The notes: generated by a model from the letters alone, not told the origin. DNA of 64,000 bases from Sacculina carcini (GCA_916048095.2 OU696577.1:10222907-10286906), one strand, 5' to 3'. Shown: positions 1 through 13,189, counted from the first letter of the stretch. Translations and numbers: made by a program.

Positions 1-755
1 TGGTGTGTCAGTGATGGTGTGTCAGTAGTGGTGTGTCGGTAGTGATGGAGTGTCAGTAGTGGTGCGTCAGTAGTGGCGTGTCAGTGGCGGTGTGTCAGTG
101 GTGGTGTGTCAGTGTCAGTGGTGAAGTGTCAGTGGTGAAGTGTCAGTGATGATGTGTCAGTGGTGATGTGTCAGTGATGGTGTGTCAGTAGTGAAGTGTC
201 AGTAGTAGTGTGTCAGTAGTGGTGTGTCAGTGGTGAAGTGTCAGTAGTGGTGTGTCAGTAGTGGTGTGTCAGTGGTGGAGTGTCAGTAGTGGTGTGTCAG
301 TAGTGGTGTGTCAGTGATTGAGTGTCAGTGATTGAGTCTCAGTAGTGGCGTGTCAGTGGCGGTGTGTCAGTGGTCGTGTGTCGGTAGTGGTGGTGTGTCA
401 GTGGCGGTGAAGTGTCAGTGGTGAAGTGTCAGTGATGATGTGTCATTGGTGGTGTGTCAGTGATGGTGTGTCAGTAGTGGAGTGTCAGTAGTGGTGTGTC
501 AGTAGTGGAGTGTCAGTAGTGGTGTGTCAGTGATGAAGTGTCAGTGATGGTGTGTCAGTGGTAGTGTGTGTCAGTAGTGGTGTGTCAGTGTTGGTGTGTC
601 AGTAGTGGTGTGTCAGTGGTGGTGTGTCAGTGATGGTGTGTCAGTAGTGGCGTGTCAGTGATGGAGTGTCAGTAGTGGAGTGTCAGTAATAGTGTGTCAG
701 TGATGGAGTGTCAGTAGTGGTGTGTCAGTGGCGGTGTGTCAATAGTGGTGTCACC
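1..755. repeat. Minisatellite, GTGTGTCAGTAGTGG-type array
   Basis: About fifty imperfect head-to-tail copies of a roughly 15-bp unit with core TGTCAGTRRTGGTG run from the window edge to about 755. Variants (CAGTGGCGG, CAGTGATGA, CAGTAGTGG) alternate without a fixed order. The left end lies outside the window. The same core recurs at 4.87-5.48, 14.0 and 15.54-16.28 kb, and in reverse complement near 38.17 and 41.0 kb. No coding meaning is evident. Confidence 0.95.
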
Positions 756-1082
756 AGTGTACATGGGCCAACAGTAATATCATATTAGACACGCGACCCG
801 CATCGCTGTTAAATTGATTGTTCTCTTAGCTCCATTCTCTCTCCCTGTTTTCACTCACTCTTTCTGCGTGCACCTGGAAGCAGATGACATATAGGAGCGT
901 GCACACACACACGCATACATACACACTGGGATGTGCATTACCGTCCGCTCCCCATAGACATAATATGAGCGCTTGGTCAGTCGCTTGACTGATCCACCAG
1001 TGGGGGCTTCAAGGGGACAGTCCCGCCCCTCAGGGGATCATATCCCACCCCCACATAACCCACCTGGACACGTGTGTAGCGC

Positions 1083-1127
<45 letters not shown>

Positions 1128-3338
1128 AGCGCGTGTGGATCAGGAGCCTAATCTAGCGTGTTATATATACCTGTCACAGGTGTGAGTTCTGTGCGTGTGT
1201 GTGTGTCTGTGTGTATGTATGTCAGCATATCACCTGCGTGTCACACACACTGACACACACGCTGAAACACAGACAAGTCACGCGGGATAATTAGTAGTCT
1301 ATTATGTTAAAATTAGCTTCGCGTGTATGTGCGTGTACAAGCGATTCTGAGCGTGTGTGAGCGTGTTCGTGTGTGTGTCAGTGGATGGGTGTGTTTTGTG
1401 GTTTGCATATTGTTCGTGGACTGCTATGAAAACATGAGAAGTACTAACAAAGGTACATTTAATTGTCATTATACCAGTGTGTGGTCATCTGTGCTGTGAA
1501 TATACTTGTCTCACAAAGTCCGCCGAAAGCCGGGAAATTGTCGACCGAAAACGACAGCAAGGGAGAGAAGGAGAGAAATGCAAGAGAAGCAGACAGTTTT
1601 CATTGTTGAAAAACCAGTTGCTCGTCACTGACCACCTGAAACCTTGGCTCGGGTTAATGAGTGCGCCTGCGTGTGTGTAAGAGAGAGAGATAGAAAGATG
1701 GTTCTCGTTGTACATTGTGCAGATCATACATTGACACAAAGATAAACGAATCACCACACCGTGCATCACCCAGCACCTCCATCCATCAATATCGGGGCTC
1801 AGAGTCCACGTGTCAAGCGTGCTTGTTATTGTGTTCTTCACCACCGTGCTCTTGTTTCTCTATGTACGTTTGCATACGCTAGTGTGTGAGTGTGCCTAAG
1901 TGTATACAGATCTGATGAGCTAACCCCGCCTGGACTCATTTGAAACAGCATATTTAATCTGCTAGGGTGAATGTTTACATGAAGCAGCCCCGCCATATCT
2001 GAAGCGATAATCTCGATAGCACAGATGTTCTTCAATGCTTATACAATATATTTGCGGGCCATTCAATAAAAATGGCATCATGCGATTTCCACATCAGTTT
2101 TCTGACATCACCGAAGCTCAAGCCACCGAAATGGAAATTCAGGATTTCAATTTAGCCAGCGCCAGTGGGATTGGAATTATAGTGGTAATGCATATTGGAA
2201 TGACGTGTGTGTTTCTCCATTACGCCATTGATGTTCGAACATCACTTCATGAGGAGCAGTTCAGGACGATATGGGGGAGTGCTTGTACGTGTTCTGTTTC
2301 TGTGTTCTCATAGTGTGGACAATCTCGGAGACGGTTACTGTTGACGAGACACCATGTAATGTGAATAATCTCACATCTCTTATCTTGACGAGTGCTCAAT
2401 CCAACAACGCACATCATCTCTTGGCGGAAATATCACATCATTTGCATTTGAGCTACATGTAGTTCGACGTTCACAGTGTAAAACGAAAAAACTGCAGCTA
2501 AAAAACAAACAGTCGCCTAGATCATTGCGCTGTGCGTGTATGTGTGCGCGTGTGTGTCTGTGTGAATGCGTAAATATAGAACATCTATATTACAAGTGTC
2601 ACTCACACATTTGACCTTCAAAATGGCGCGTATTCAGTATCAGTATCAGTACAAGCTAGAGTGTGTGTATGTGTGTCTGTCTGTGTGTGTTTATTTGACT
2701 GTGCTGGTTTGTGTCATTGTTCGACATTGTTCTCAGCAGAATAAGGTTATTTCATGCGTTTTATTTTCTTCCTCATTCGCTTCAATCTCGGCCTACCTAT
2801 TTTGTGTCGGTTGTGCATGTCAGCTCTTGTATGTGTGTGTGTATGTGTGTTTGTATGTGTATGCTCTCACTCATTTGTTCTCACTGATTTGCATGTACGA
2901 TATGAGGTAAGAACAGCTTGACAGTTTGATTGTCAGGTAAAGAGTGTGAACTGTGCCTGAATGAACATGCACGAGAGATGGTGGTAGAGCATCAGTGCAG
3001 GTTCATGTTGAGACATGTCCTCGCCTGCTCTGTCTGTCAACCGCCACTCAACCGCAACCACTGCACACAAATCAACTATGCTAGACGGAATTTCTGTCGT
3101 CGGCGGGCAAACACGAGAAATATTGCATATTCGGTCACGTGAATTCCTCGGCATAAATTCTCCACAAATAAAACGTCAAATTATTCAACTGCGTCGCAAA
3201 AACATGAGCGATACCACGTGGGAAACTGCAGATGCACATTCTAAATTCTGCATACATGCCCGTGTGAACAATATGCACGCATGCAAAAATGTGCACAGGA
3301 AAAACAGAAACTTATGACAAAATTACTTTTTCAATTAA
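756..3338. other. Intergenic, no gene recognised
   Basis: Unique-looking sequence with short TG/TA-rich runs, the clearest being a (GT)n run at 1092-1122, and TG-rich stretches near 2525-2560, 2660-2690 and 2835-2865. Open frames of 60-119 codons occur on both strands but show no domain, signal peptide or splice context that I recognise. Confidence 0.6.
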
Positions 3339-3577
3339 CCCTATAACGCCGAGCGTGTCCATTTGGTAACGTTTGATTCATTGGCTTATGTTGTGCTGAT
3401 AATATCCAGTAAGTAGCAGTAAATGCCGACTGTCACGACTTCTACACGATGCACCGATCATAGTGCAAGAAGGGTGGTAATATTGTTTCGTGACAATAGA
3501 TTCAACACCATCGAGATGAACAAGAATAAACAGTGAATTTTTTGGCAAAAACCGGTAAAAATGCCGGCGGTATAGGG
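3339..3577. mobile_element. piggyBac-type MITE with TTAA target duplication
   Basis: A 239-bp non-coding element is flanked on both sides by TTAA (3335-3338 and 3578-3581). It begins CCCTATAACGCCG and its reverse complement begins CCCTATACCGCCG, so the terminal inverted repeats match at 12 of 13 positions. TTAA duplication plus CCCTA-type ends is the signature of the piggyBac superfamily. No transposase is present, so it would have depended on an element elsewhere. Confidence 0.8.
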
Positions 3578-3581
3578 TTAA

Positions 3582-4601
3582 GTTATCACACAACAAAGTT
3601 TTTTATTACGAAATTATCAGCTAATCTTGAATTGGAATTCAATTCTGTCATACTTGTATGTGTGTGCGTGTGTATGTCAGCTGTAGAGCAAACAATTAAG
3701 TCACACGTAAGTACTTGAGTATGATAAGCGCGCGGGTATGTGTGTCGTGATAATCGCATTCCAAAGTGATGTATCTCGGCACATGCCAGTGCACACACAC
3801 ACACACACACATACACGGACAGACAGACAGACAAATGGATTGATGACGATGGTACGAGTGACAGCAGGGTTGCCAGATACCTGCGCCGCGGGACAGCCGG
3901 GGGTTGCCAGGTACTGATCAGGTCACGTGGCACAAGCAGAAACAAACAGCTAATTGTCGCTCGTGGCCAGCACATACACCCTGACACACAGACATACACA
4001 CAAGTATGTGAGAACGCGTGAGTGTCTGGTGGTGTTCAGTCTGCATTTCCTGGTATAAAAGTGAATGTATAACGTTGAATTTCACTAGATTATATTGTAT
4101 TTCGTTGACCACTATGGAGCTGATTGATCAAACTAGAGTTGATCAAATTGGTGCTGACTAGTTGATGCAACTGGTTGACTAGTTGATGCAATTGGATCAA
4201 ATTGCAGCTGATTGCCGTTGTTTGTGTGCTATTGTGATGCCTGACCCTGAACACTGCCGGCATGCAAAACACTCACACTACTCGCTATATTAACAAGTAG
4301 AACAACGTAGTTCAACCGTCAACACAACCTCAACCCCAACAGTTCGCAGTGCCAAGATGTTGTGGCAGCATGACCTAGCTCTGGCTCTGATCATTATTCA
4401 GAGACAGACCAACTAGCAGACTCACGTGGATTAGTATAGATAAATCACAAGAAAATAACAAAGTGTGTATGCGTGTGTGTGTGTGTATGAGGAAAGCATG
4501 ATGTATCCCTTTCAATGCTCACGCTGCAAGGTGATACATCCTCGCTTACATCACCACACACCACCTCCACACGTGTGAGGCGCTTTAGTGAGAGAATGCA
4601 C

Positions 4602-4685
<84 letters not shown>

Positions 4686-4865
4686 CAGCTGTGCCAGACA
4701 GCTGCCGACGGGTTTCAACAGCTAAATGAAAAAACCACCAGCATTTATGTGATGCTGCCGGAGATACGAGAATATAACAAAGAAATACATACACCCACAC
4801 ACACACAGTGGCTTAAAGCCCCAGTGTAGGTGTGATGGATCTGACACTGAAATGATTACTTGGTG
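3582..4865. other. Intergenic with short repeats
   Basis: No gene recognised. A cluster of short direct repeats built on GTTGATGCAA and TTGATCAAA occupies about 4117-4205. An (AC)n run with TACA interruptions is at 3793-3815. The long (TG)n tract at 4609-4684 is listed separately. Confidence 0.6.
4609..4684. repeat. Microsatellite (TG)38
   Basis: An uninterrupted TG tract of about 76 bp. It generates a spurious THTHTH open frame on the minus strand. Confidence 0.97.
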
Positions 4866-5480
4866 ATGGAAATAGAGCTGCTGTCAGGGATACTGTCAGT
4901 GATGATGTGCTAGCAATATTGTCAGTGATAGTGTGTCAGTAATGGAGTGTCAGTGATAGTGTGTCAGTGATGGTGTGTCAGTGATGATGTGCTAGCAATA
5001 TTGTCAGTGATAGTGTGTCAGTAATGGAGTGTCAGTGATAGTGTGTCAGTGATGATGTGCTAGCAATATTGTCAGTGATAGTGTGTCAGTAATGGAGTGT
5101 CAGTGATAGTGTATCAGTGATAGTGTGTCAGTGATGATGTGCTAGCAATATTGTCAGTGATAGTGTGTCAGTAATGGAGTGTGAGTGATAGTGTGTCAGT
5201 GATGATGTGCTAGCAATATTGTCAGTGATAGTGTGTCAGTAATGGAGTGTCAGTGATAGTGTGTCAGTGATGGTGTATCAGTGATAGTGTGTCAGTGATG
5301 ATGTGCTAGCAATATTGTCAGTGATAGTGTGTCAGTAATGGAGTGTGAGTGATAGTGTATCAGTGATAGTGTGTCAGTGATGATGTGCTAGCAATATTGT
5401 CAGTGATAGTGTGTCAGTAATGGAGTGTGAGTGATAGTGTGTCAGTGATGGTGTCAGTGATGGAGTGTCAGTGGTGCAGG
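4866..5480. repeat. Minisatellite with higher-order units containing GCTAGCAATATTGTC
   Basis: GTGTCAGTGATAGT-type short units are organised into higher-order repeats marked by GATGTGCTAGCAATATTG, seen seven times (about 4901, 4985, 5054, 5134, 5203, 5301, 5381). The spacings are roughly 69, 80, 84 and 98 bp, as if blocks of 14-15-bp subunits were added or lost between copies. The array belongs to the same core family as 1-755. Confidence 0.93.
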
Positions 5481-5598
5481 CAATGAATGTGTATCTACAT
5501 ATATGAATGTGTATGTGTGTATGTGTGCGTGTGTATGTTGAGGCAATGAAGTAAACAATGTGCAATTATATAAACTATATTGTCCTTGGTGTAGCCCG

Positions 5599-5690
5599 CC
5601 GCTGTATACGTGTGTGTGTGTGTATGTGTGTATGTGTGTGTGTGTGTATGTGTGTATGTGTGTGTGTGTGTATGTGTGTGTGTGTGTGTG
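5599..5690. repeat. Compound microsatellite (GT)n with TATG interruptions
   Basis: A TG-rich tract with regular GTATGTGT interruptions. A complementary (AC)n-rich run follows at about 5730-5766, so the two could fold back on each other. Confidence 0.9.
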
Positions 5691-5997
5691 AGAGAGGCTG
5701 CAGACAGCGTGGCTGCACCATATCACGTGACCACACACACACATACACACACACATACACACACACGTTGTCGAGTATGAAGGAGTGTCAGTCATTGAGA
5801 TAACTGTTCGAATCTCAGTAGTTCTATTATCAAAATATGAATCTCTGATCTTATTATTTTCAAGTGTCGCCACAACTTTCAAAATCCGTGTTCACGCAAA
5901 CAAGAAGTACAAACAAAAATTTAACAAAATAAAAAAGAAAGAAATGAAAACCATTTCACATACAAATCATTACTACAGTGTATAAAATTTCAGTCTC

Positions 5998-6690
5998 AAT
6001 AACCCACTCTATCGGTCCCAATAACCCCACACTATCAGTCCCAATAACCCCACACTATCAGTCCCAATAACCCCACACTATCAGTCTCAATAACCCCACA
6101 CTATCAGTCCCAATAACCCCACACTATCAGTCTCAATAACCCCACACTATCGGTCCCAATAACCCACCCTATCGGTCCCAATAACCCCACACTATCAGTC
6201 CCAATAACCCCACACTATCAGTCCCAATAACCCCACACTATCAGTCCCAATAACCCCACACTATCAGTCTCAATAACCCCACACTATCAGTCTTAATAAC
6301 CCCACACTATCACTCCCAATAACCCCAGACTATCAGTCTTAATAACCCCACACTATCAGTCTCAATAACCCCACACTATCAGTCCCAATAACCCCACACT
6401 ATCAGTCTCAATAACCCCACATTATCAGTCTTAATAACCCCACACTATCACTCCCAATAACCCCAGACTATCAGTCTTAATAACCCCACACTATCAGTCT
6501 CAATAACCCCACACCAGCAGTCCCAATAACCCCACACTATCACTACCAATAACCCCGCACTATCAGTCCCAATAACCCCACACTATCACTACCAATAACC
6601 CCACACTATCAGTCTCAATAACCCCACACTATCAGTCCCAATAACCCCACACTATCAGTCTCAATAACCCCACACTATCAGCCTGAAGAA
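5998..6690. repeat. 23-bp minisatellite CCCAATAACCCCACACTATCAGT
   Basis: About thirty tandem copies of a 23-bp unit with core AATAACCCCACACTATCAGT. Variants replace CCC with CTC or CTT before AATAACC. The array starts right after an AT-rich stretch and ends in unique sequence at about 6690. It contains no open frame of note. Confidence 0.95.
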
Positions 6691-8662
6691 GCCCCAAGGT
6701 TCAGCTTGATGCAGTCGCCCATATTATACAAATTGGCAGGCAGGTTAACGACGAACAGAGCAGTATTGCGCTTCTAATTGACATTTGCCGACTGTAAAAT
6801 TGGCAAGAATTCGGCTATAATTGTCTGCCCGGTCTGTGCCTGCATGTGTTTGTATGCGTGTATGTCCATTAGCCACGCGCCAACATGTGTAGGTGCTTGT
6901 GTGTGTCCGTGTACGTGTACGCGTACATATGTGTGTGTGCATTTATACGTGCGTAGAAACATTATCACTCGCTCTTCGGGCCGATAGTTATAGCTAAACA
7001 GCGCCGGAGCGGTGAAGAGGCACTCAACTCTTTACGACTCACATGCACACACGCATACATGCACCCATGCAGAAACGTAAGTGACACCAGATTTTACACG
7101 CGTCTGCCCGTGTGTGTGTGTGAGTGTGTGTGTGTGTGTAGTGTTCATTTGGTATTGTAGTGAATGGGTAGAGGAGAGAGGTCTCGTAAATGTCACACAA
7201 GTCTCACTAACACTAGAACAGAGTTGATGAGACTTAGCCTAGAAATACAGAGTGTGAGAGCACGCCGGGTTTTATAGCAGCACGGCTGAAATTGGCTCAG
7301 TTTTCATAGCTGCCGTACCAGTCGGCAAGAAACAATTGGGGGAAACGAAGCATTGGGGATGGGAAGATAGAAGGGGAGGTCTGATGCACTTCCGCCGTGA
7401 ATACCTGTGATTTGTCGACAATTGGCCCGCACGTGCACCTCACACACACACATACGCGGTCAGACATACAGACAGCAGTGTCAGTATTTCAATGATGAAC
7501 GTCAGCAAGAAAAAAATGTACATACCCAAACACACACACAAACAAATACATATACAAACATATTCTAGTTGTATGTTGCGTAAGAACATGCCAGTTCTAC
7601 GAGCATATACTGCTGGATGTGAGAGAGTATCTATATTTGACCTACTATCATTACTTACTATTATTACTTAGCTTCGGTGTTTATAACATACTCTAGCTTT
7701 GCTATAATAGTTTTCCGGAATATTTACACCACCGACGTTCACACGACTTTTGTGAGGTTCCATCGCGGACCATGCAAAAAGTCTCAAAGTTAACACACCC
7801 AGTGGTGTCAATAGAGATGAGAGCATAGACTTGTGTGCAGTCGTGTGAATAATGTTTGTGTGCGTGTGTGTGTGGGTGGGTGTGTGTGTGGGTGTGTGGG
7901 TGGGTGTGTGCGTGCCAATGTCACGCGATAACTACTACATACAATGGGTCTTCCGTCGTTCTGTGTGCATGTCTGTTTGTATGCGTGTCTGTACAAACCA
8001 ATGAGTGTACATTTCGAGTGCCTATAACACACGCACACCCACACATACACGTATTGAGAGGTACAGCCAGGTCGCCACATGTAACGAGGCAAAAAACCAG
8101 CGAGTGTGGGCAAAGTATCGGAAGCAGCGAACACAATCGCACGTATATCTTCATCTGCCTATCCTGACAATTTTCGCATCATTGTCAGCGTGTATGTGTG
8201 TGTGTGTCGCCGTGCCAGTTGAATGTGGCAGACAGACAGACAGGCATGCCTGTCTGTACAATGCACCATGTTTCATTGTGCCACTTGTATATAGCGGGTA
8301 AAGGTCGAGCAGAATGCATTGTGTAAATTGTCCGTGTGAAGCAGAAACCGCGACCACACACAGACACAACAGTATTGGCCTCCGGATATGCTGGTTTTAA
8401 TGTGCAGAATATTCAGCTGCACTTTTCTGGCAGTGTCATACGGTGTTGTTCACACGCACAGCGTATAGTTGACTCAAGTAGAAAATTCAAATAATGTTCA
8501 CTCACACTCGACTGACACAAGTTGAAACAAGACAAACCATCGCTTGTATATTGACGCTGATACACAGACTACCTCTGTCAAACCTCCCACAATAATCAAC
8601 TCATATATAATTGATATTCAACAAGTCACCTCAGTAAATATGTACAATATGCATACGACCAT

Positions 8663-8706
<44 letters not shown>

Positions 8707-8909
8707 CGAGATCACACCGAGACTAGATTGGCGTGTCAAAAGCGACACTTACACACACACACACACACACGCAAACATGAAAACACACAAATTCAAAGCA
8801 CATACAGAGGGTGTTCTGGTACGCGGAACAGAGCGTGTGTATTTGTGTGCGTGCTTATGAGTGTGATGAAGGCTGTGTGATGATTACGCGACAAACTACT
8901 CAAGCAGGT

Positions 8910-8946
<37 letters not shown>

Positions 8947-10070
8947 CTAGCGTGAAAAAGCAAATATATATTTCTCTCGGCACTGCTCTACAGAAGGAAC
9001 ACACACACACACAGACAAGAACACTACAGACAGACAGACACACAGACACGATGGTGTTGAACCGACCGAGAAGCGTTAAAGCTATGTACCGAGCTGCTCG
9101 ACCGAGCCTATCATCAGCGAGTCCATGCTACTGCCAACCTAACACACACACACACTGTCTCATACACTCTCACACTCACTCACATACACTCACAAACGAC
9201 CACACTCTCATACACTCACACACAAACAAACAGAAAAATAAACAACTCCATACACGTGCGAATACACAAGAGGCGTCATATATGAAATTGATAGCAAACA
9301 CGCGCCATCATCAGCACATGATAACTGCAGTAAACATGATACAGCGACATATAAACACAAACACACACACACACGCACGCGCGGCGTTGCCACGACAACT
9401 AGACGATGAAGTCATGGCTCATGACGTCGTTGATGATGTTGCACTGCAAGATGACGTGCAAGCTACTTTGGAAGCAGGACAAGTGGCTTCCAAACTTCGC
9501 TTCTTGCGCACGTTCAACATGTCTGTCGACACACACACACACATACACATATATAGAAACCGCCAGAAAACAGGAAAACCGATATAATGAGAAGCACATT
9601 ATCACATCAAATACATGAAATAAATAACCAATACAAAATGATAGATAATGATAGAGACAATAAATCACACTGCTACAGTTTCAGCGAGCAATCAGTACAG
9701 TTAGGGAGGATGAATGAAAAGTTGAGCACGTGGATGAACACAGTGAGAAAGACAATGGTGGCAACACAATCAAGTGAGGCCGCCATGAATATGACAAGCC
9801 TGGCAGCTTCAATACACCCGGACACGCACGTATAACAAGCGTAATCGTACAAGAACAGACGCGCATATACACCAACTATGACTCACCACACACACACACA
9901 CACGACGCACGCATGCGCACACCAGCTACGATTTCACAGCACACACACACACACACACACGATACAAGATGCATGTTGCAACGTGCAACACACAGGTGGC
10001 GCCATCTGTTTACAAGCAATAATTTCCCGCCACAACCATACACACACAAACACACACGATGACGGCACGG
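6691..10070. other. Intergenic, simple-repeat rich, no gene recognised
   Basis: Holds (GT)n near 7111-7140, a GTGGGTGT-type run at 7858-7912, an (AT)n tract at 8664-8704, (AC)n at 8750-8770 and 8914-8944, and more AC-rich runs from 9000 to 9960. A 258-codon plus-strand frame at 8811-9587 is mostly THTHTH from these repeats and I do not accept it as a gene. No promoter or splice signal stands out. Confidence 0.6.
8664..8704. repeat. Microsatellite (AT)20
   Basis: An uninterrupted AT dinucleotide tract of 41 bp. Confidence 0.95.
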
Positions 10071-10078
10071 CTCATCAC

Positions 10079-11306
10079 TAGGGCTGTCAAAAAAGTAACC
10101 TAAAAATCAGAAAAAAGTAACTTTATTTTCGAGAAAAAGTAACCTAAAAAAGTAACCTAAAAATAACCTGAGTTTTATAGTTATTATCACTTTTGTATCG
10201 TTTTATCACATGTTTATCACGCCTTTGCTTATTAGTGCGCTATGTGAAATACACGGTTTGTTTGTTGTTTGTTTGTGTACATATAAAGTAACCTAATAAC
10301 CAATAAAAAGGTAACCTCAAAATAACCTCCTTCGAACAAGGTCAATTTCTGTGTGCAGTTCTGAAGGAAGAAAATACACCAGTCCTTCTTTTTTATCATC
10401 TTTCCGAGTTGGTACTACTTTTCCACCCTCTCCGATCTGGTACCATTTTTACAACAAACAACCAAAAGTGACTTAACATAATTTAGCTAACATCGAAAAA
10501 AGGAACCTAACAGAACCATCAAAATATAATTTTAAGTGGAAAGCTCATACAAATGCGAAATACACTAATTGCAAATGTAAAGATTTTTAGTAATGGTAGC
10601 AATAATGTTCTTTATATTTTTTCAATGGAACTTTTTATCAAATAACACGTACTACAGTAGCGTAAACACTGCATGTGTGAATGCCCCCCGTCCTCCCATA
10701 TGTCAAACGTGGGATAATGGCGCTATCTCACGCCCTGAAAATCACGTGCAAATTCCTGTTCAAGTAAATACGTACTGTCAAGTGCTACAGTGCAGTATCT
10801 GGTATAGAGAGCTCACACATCGTACTATACCACGCCCCAAACATCTCACGACACCCTCCGGTTCGTGGACATTTCCTAAAATGGAATTACACTATCCTGA
10901 GTACCCAAAAACGTATAAATATCGAGTAGCGCGGATATTGAGATGAATATCAATTGCTAAATCCTAACAGCAGAAATGTTGATATTTCTTGATCTTCAGA
11001 CCTAATATTCAATCTCTTTTCCTATTTTATCCTCATATATACCGTTTTTGTGCCTCTTATCTGCAAAAAGTCACCAAACTTCGTGGTAAACTTACCTAAT
11101 AACAAGAAAAATAACAAAAGGTAACCTGACGATAAAAAAGTAACCTTAAAAGCAAAAAAGTAACCTAACGATGAAAAAGTAACTTTTGGTAACCTAATAA
11201 CTTTTTAAATAATTATCGTACACAACTTTTTCATGCAGTTTTAGGTAGCTTATGAAAAAGTGACCTTTAGGTAAAAAAGTAACTTTATTAACTTTTGACA
11301 GCCCTA
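10079..11306 (+). mobile_element. hAT-like non-autonomous element, copy 1
   Basis: A 1228-bp element is flanked by a perfect 8-bp duplication CTCATCAC (10071-10078 and 11307-11314). Its ends are inverted repeats starting TAGGGCTGTCAAAA. Subterminal regions are packed with AAAGTAACCTAA-type repeats on both sides. The 8-bp duplication and AGGG-type ends fit the hAT superfamily. A 117-codon frame inside (10593-10946) shows no transposase similarity, so I read the element as non-coding. A near-identical copy lies inverted at 45563-46813. Confidence 0.85.
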
Positions 11307-11314
11307 CTCATCAC

Positions 11315-12600
11315 CCATTTACACACACACACACACACACACATACAGACAGACAGACAGACGTGTGCTAGATAGAAGCGCAGCACAGCACGAAGACAAG
11401 CAAGCTGTATTGATAGCTGAAATCAGTAACACACTCAGGCAATGCCACCTAGACTACTAGTATCTAAGTGGCGTTGACTCAGGCTGGCGTAGTCAACTGG
11501 CGGCTGATACTGGTGCTAGACTCAAATACTGCATCAAACTGTATCTTATCTGTACGTACGCTGACACAACACACTCACAATACACGCATACTCATATTCA
11601 TGCATATATCACACACGCGCGCGTCAAAACGCCGCTGAGCAGTGGAATAAACTATAATATACAAAGGAGTGGAACACGAATATCAGTGCAGCACGGGAGA
11701 TGAGAAACAAGATGGTGTTTCACGGCATGACACATGAGAAACATGGTGTTTCTACAGCACCAGCCAGCGACCAGACAAACACAACACAAACACAATAGGA
11801 TACATGATAACACGCATCTCGGCAGAACAAAAACCAGAAATTCCTGCTAGCGTCAGCAGTATTGATCCCTACACTACCCGCACACGCACACACAATCGAT
11901 AATACGGCGGGGATGCGGGCAGGAGAGGGGGGTTCATCGACGCCGACGAACCAACCGATTACACATCGACGCCGACGAACCAACACAACACAACACTCAC
12001 ACACGTCCACCACAGTTCTACCGTTAGTCCCCGGTAGAACGTGGTCATAGCACGGCAGCGCCTCACTGGATACTGCACGAGACATTCACAATTCAGCATA
12101 ATGTCACTGGTTGGTGATAATTATTGTATCATATAGTGAGTAGCAGCCAAGATGATTTGTTCAACATTTCTCACTGAACCTGCCCCACCACTACCCTCAC
12201 ATACACACTCACACGAAATAACATACGCGCATACAAACACACGACACCGTGGCACGGTGCAAGCCAGCTTTTTATGGCAAGCTGCACACACACCTACATA
12301 CACACGCATACACATACACGCAGGTCAACGAATTACCGCGGACGCGCGTGTGTGTGTGTGTGGGTTTTTACACGACACACGCACGCACATACAGGCAAGC
12401 GGTCGTTGACCCCTGCAATGGCCAAGTGAGTGAGAGAACGACAGTTGGAGGAAGTAGAGATTGACACGAGAAAGATGAGCAGTGAGTGAGCAGAAATTTA
12501 CTGAGAAACGAAGAAAATATGAATCGAACAAAAATGAATCGAGAAATTTAACAAATACAGCGATGAATTGAAAATAGCTAAATTGAGATTTTAGATATGT
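11315..12600. other. Sequence downstream of the first CDK-inhibitor exon
   Basis: On the minus strand this region follows the splice donor at 12653 and should be intronic if that gene is transcribed as inferred. It holds (AC)n at 11323-11342, a 20-bp direct repeat with CATCGACGCCGACGAACCAA near 11935-11985, and TG/AC runs at 12290-12365. I found no convincing second exon here. Confidence 0.5.
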
Positions 12601-12653
12601 GAGTATATAATATTAACCGATAATATTCTTGTAAGCCGAGCATAAATACACAC

Positions 12654-13092
12654 CTGTGATATGCAGTTGTCGGTGATTTTTGGCCACTTCACTGGTGGTT
12701 TCATTAGTGGCGTTACTGGTGGCAGTGGTGGCGTGCTGCTGCTGTTCACTCGCCGAACCTGCATCACCACTCGCCTCGGCCAGTGGTTTACAAACTTGCG
12801 CGGCCGAGAAGCGCAGTTCGGTGCAGGATTGTTGAGGTGATGAGTTGGCCACCGGCTGCCACTGGTAGCGCCCCTGCAGCGGAACCTCGCGCTCAAAGTC
12901 GAAATTCCAGCGACGTTTCTGCTGCTGGTAAATATGTTCCAGTTCCTTGCGCACAAGGGCCCGGGTTTCCTCGGGGTCGGCCGGGCCAAATAAACAACGG
13001 CGTGCAGAACCGGCCACGCGAGCCACCTGCGTGTGACCGAGCAGTAATTGGCGCGAGAAGCCAGCACCTTCCTCCGTCACCAACATGACCAT
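12654..13092 (-). CDS. CDKN1: CIP/KIP cyclin-dependent-kinase inhibitor, first coding exon (paralogue A)
   Basis: This exon encodes the CDI domain of the p21/p27/Dacapo family, which binds cyclin-CDK complexes in the nucleus and restrains the cell cycle. From the first ATG (13092, context GTGATGG, a good start) there are 146 codons plus one base. ARRCLFG at residues 30-36 is the cyclin-docking RxLFG motif; an amphipathic linker follows; RRWNFDF at 60-66 and PLQGRYQW at 71-78 are the CDK-contacting part. The stretch after it is Ser/Thr/Gln-rich. The exon ends at CACAG, with GTGTGT as donor (12653-12648), inside QLHIT-G: with a downstream GAY codon this becomes QxxITD, a PIP-box/degron start as in p21. 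I do not see the FYYRPP-like helix that p27 inserts into the CDK ATP site. The remainder is on another exon not identified. Family certain, exact limits probable. Confidence 0.88.
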
Positions 13093-13189
13093 CACAAACA
13101 CTACAAAACCAACTCGCACGAACGAATGACGCAATTGAGACTCAAGAGCAACGCTCAAACAACCGCACACGACAACAGACAGCACTCTA

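Noticed and set aside
7741-7784. Possible second exon of paralogue A (DFLHGPRWNLTKVV then stop)
   Set aside because: It fits the phase and gives DF after QLHIT, but the acceptor is poor in pyrimidines, no polyadenylation signal follows, and the pattern is expected by chance in 12 kb.
8811-9587. 258-codon plus-strand frame
   Set aside because: Mostly Thr-His and Cys-Val text from AC repeats; the non-repeat parts have no domain and no start context.
10593-10946. 117-codon frame inside the hAT-like element as a transposase
   Set aside because: No hAT dimerisation or catalytic motif; the other copy does not keep the same frame.
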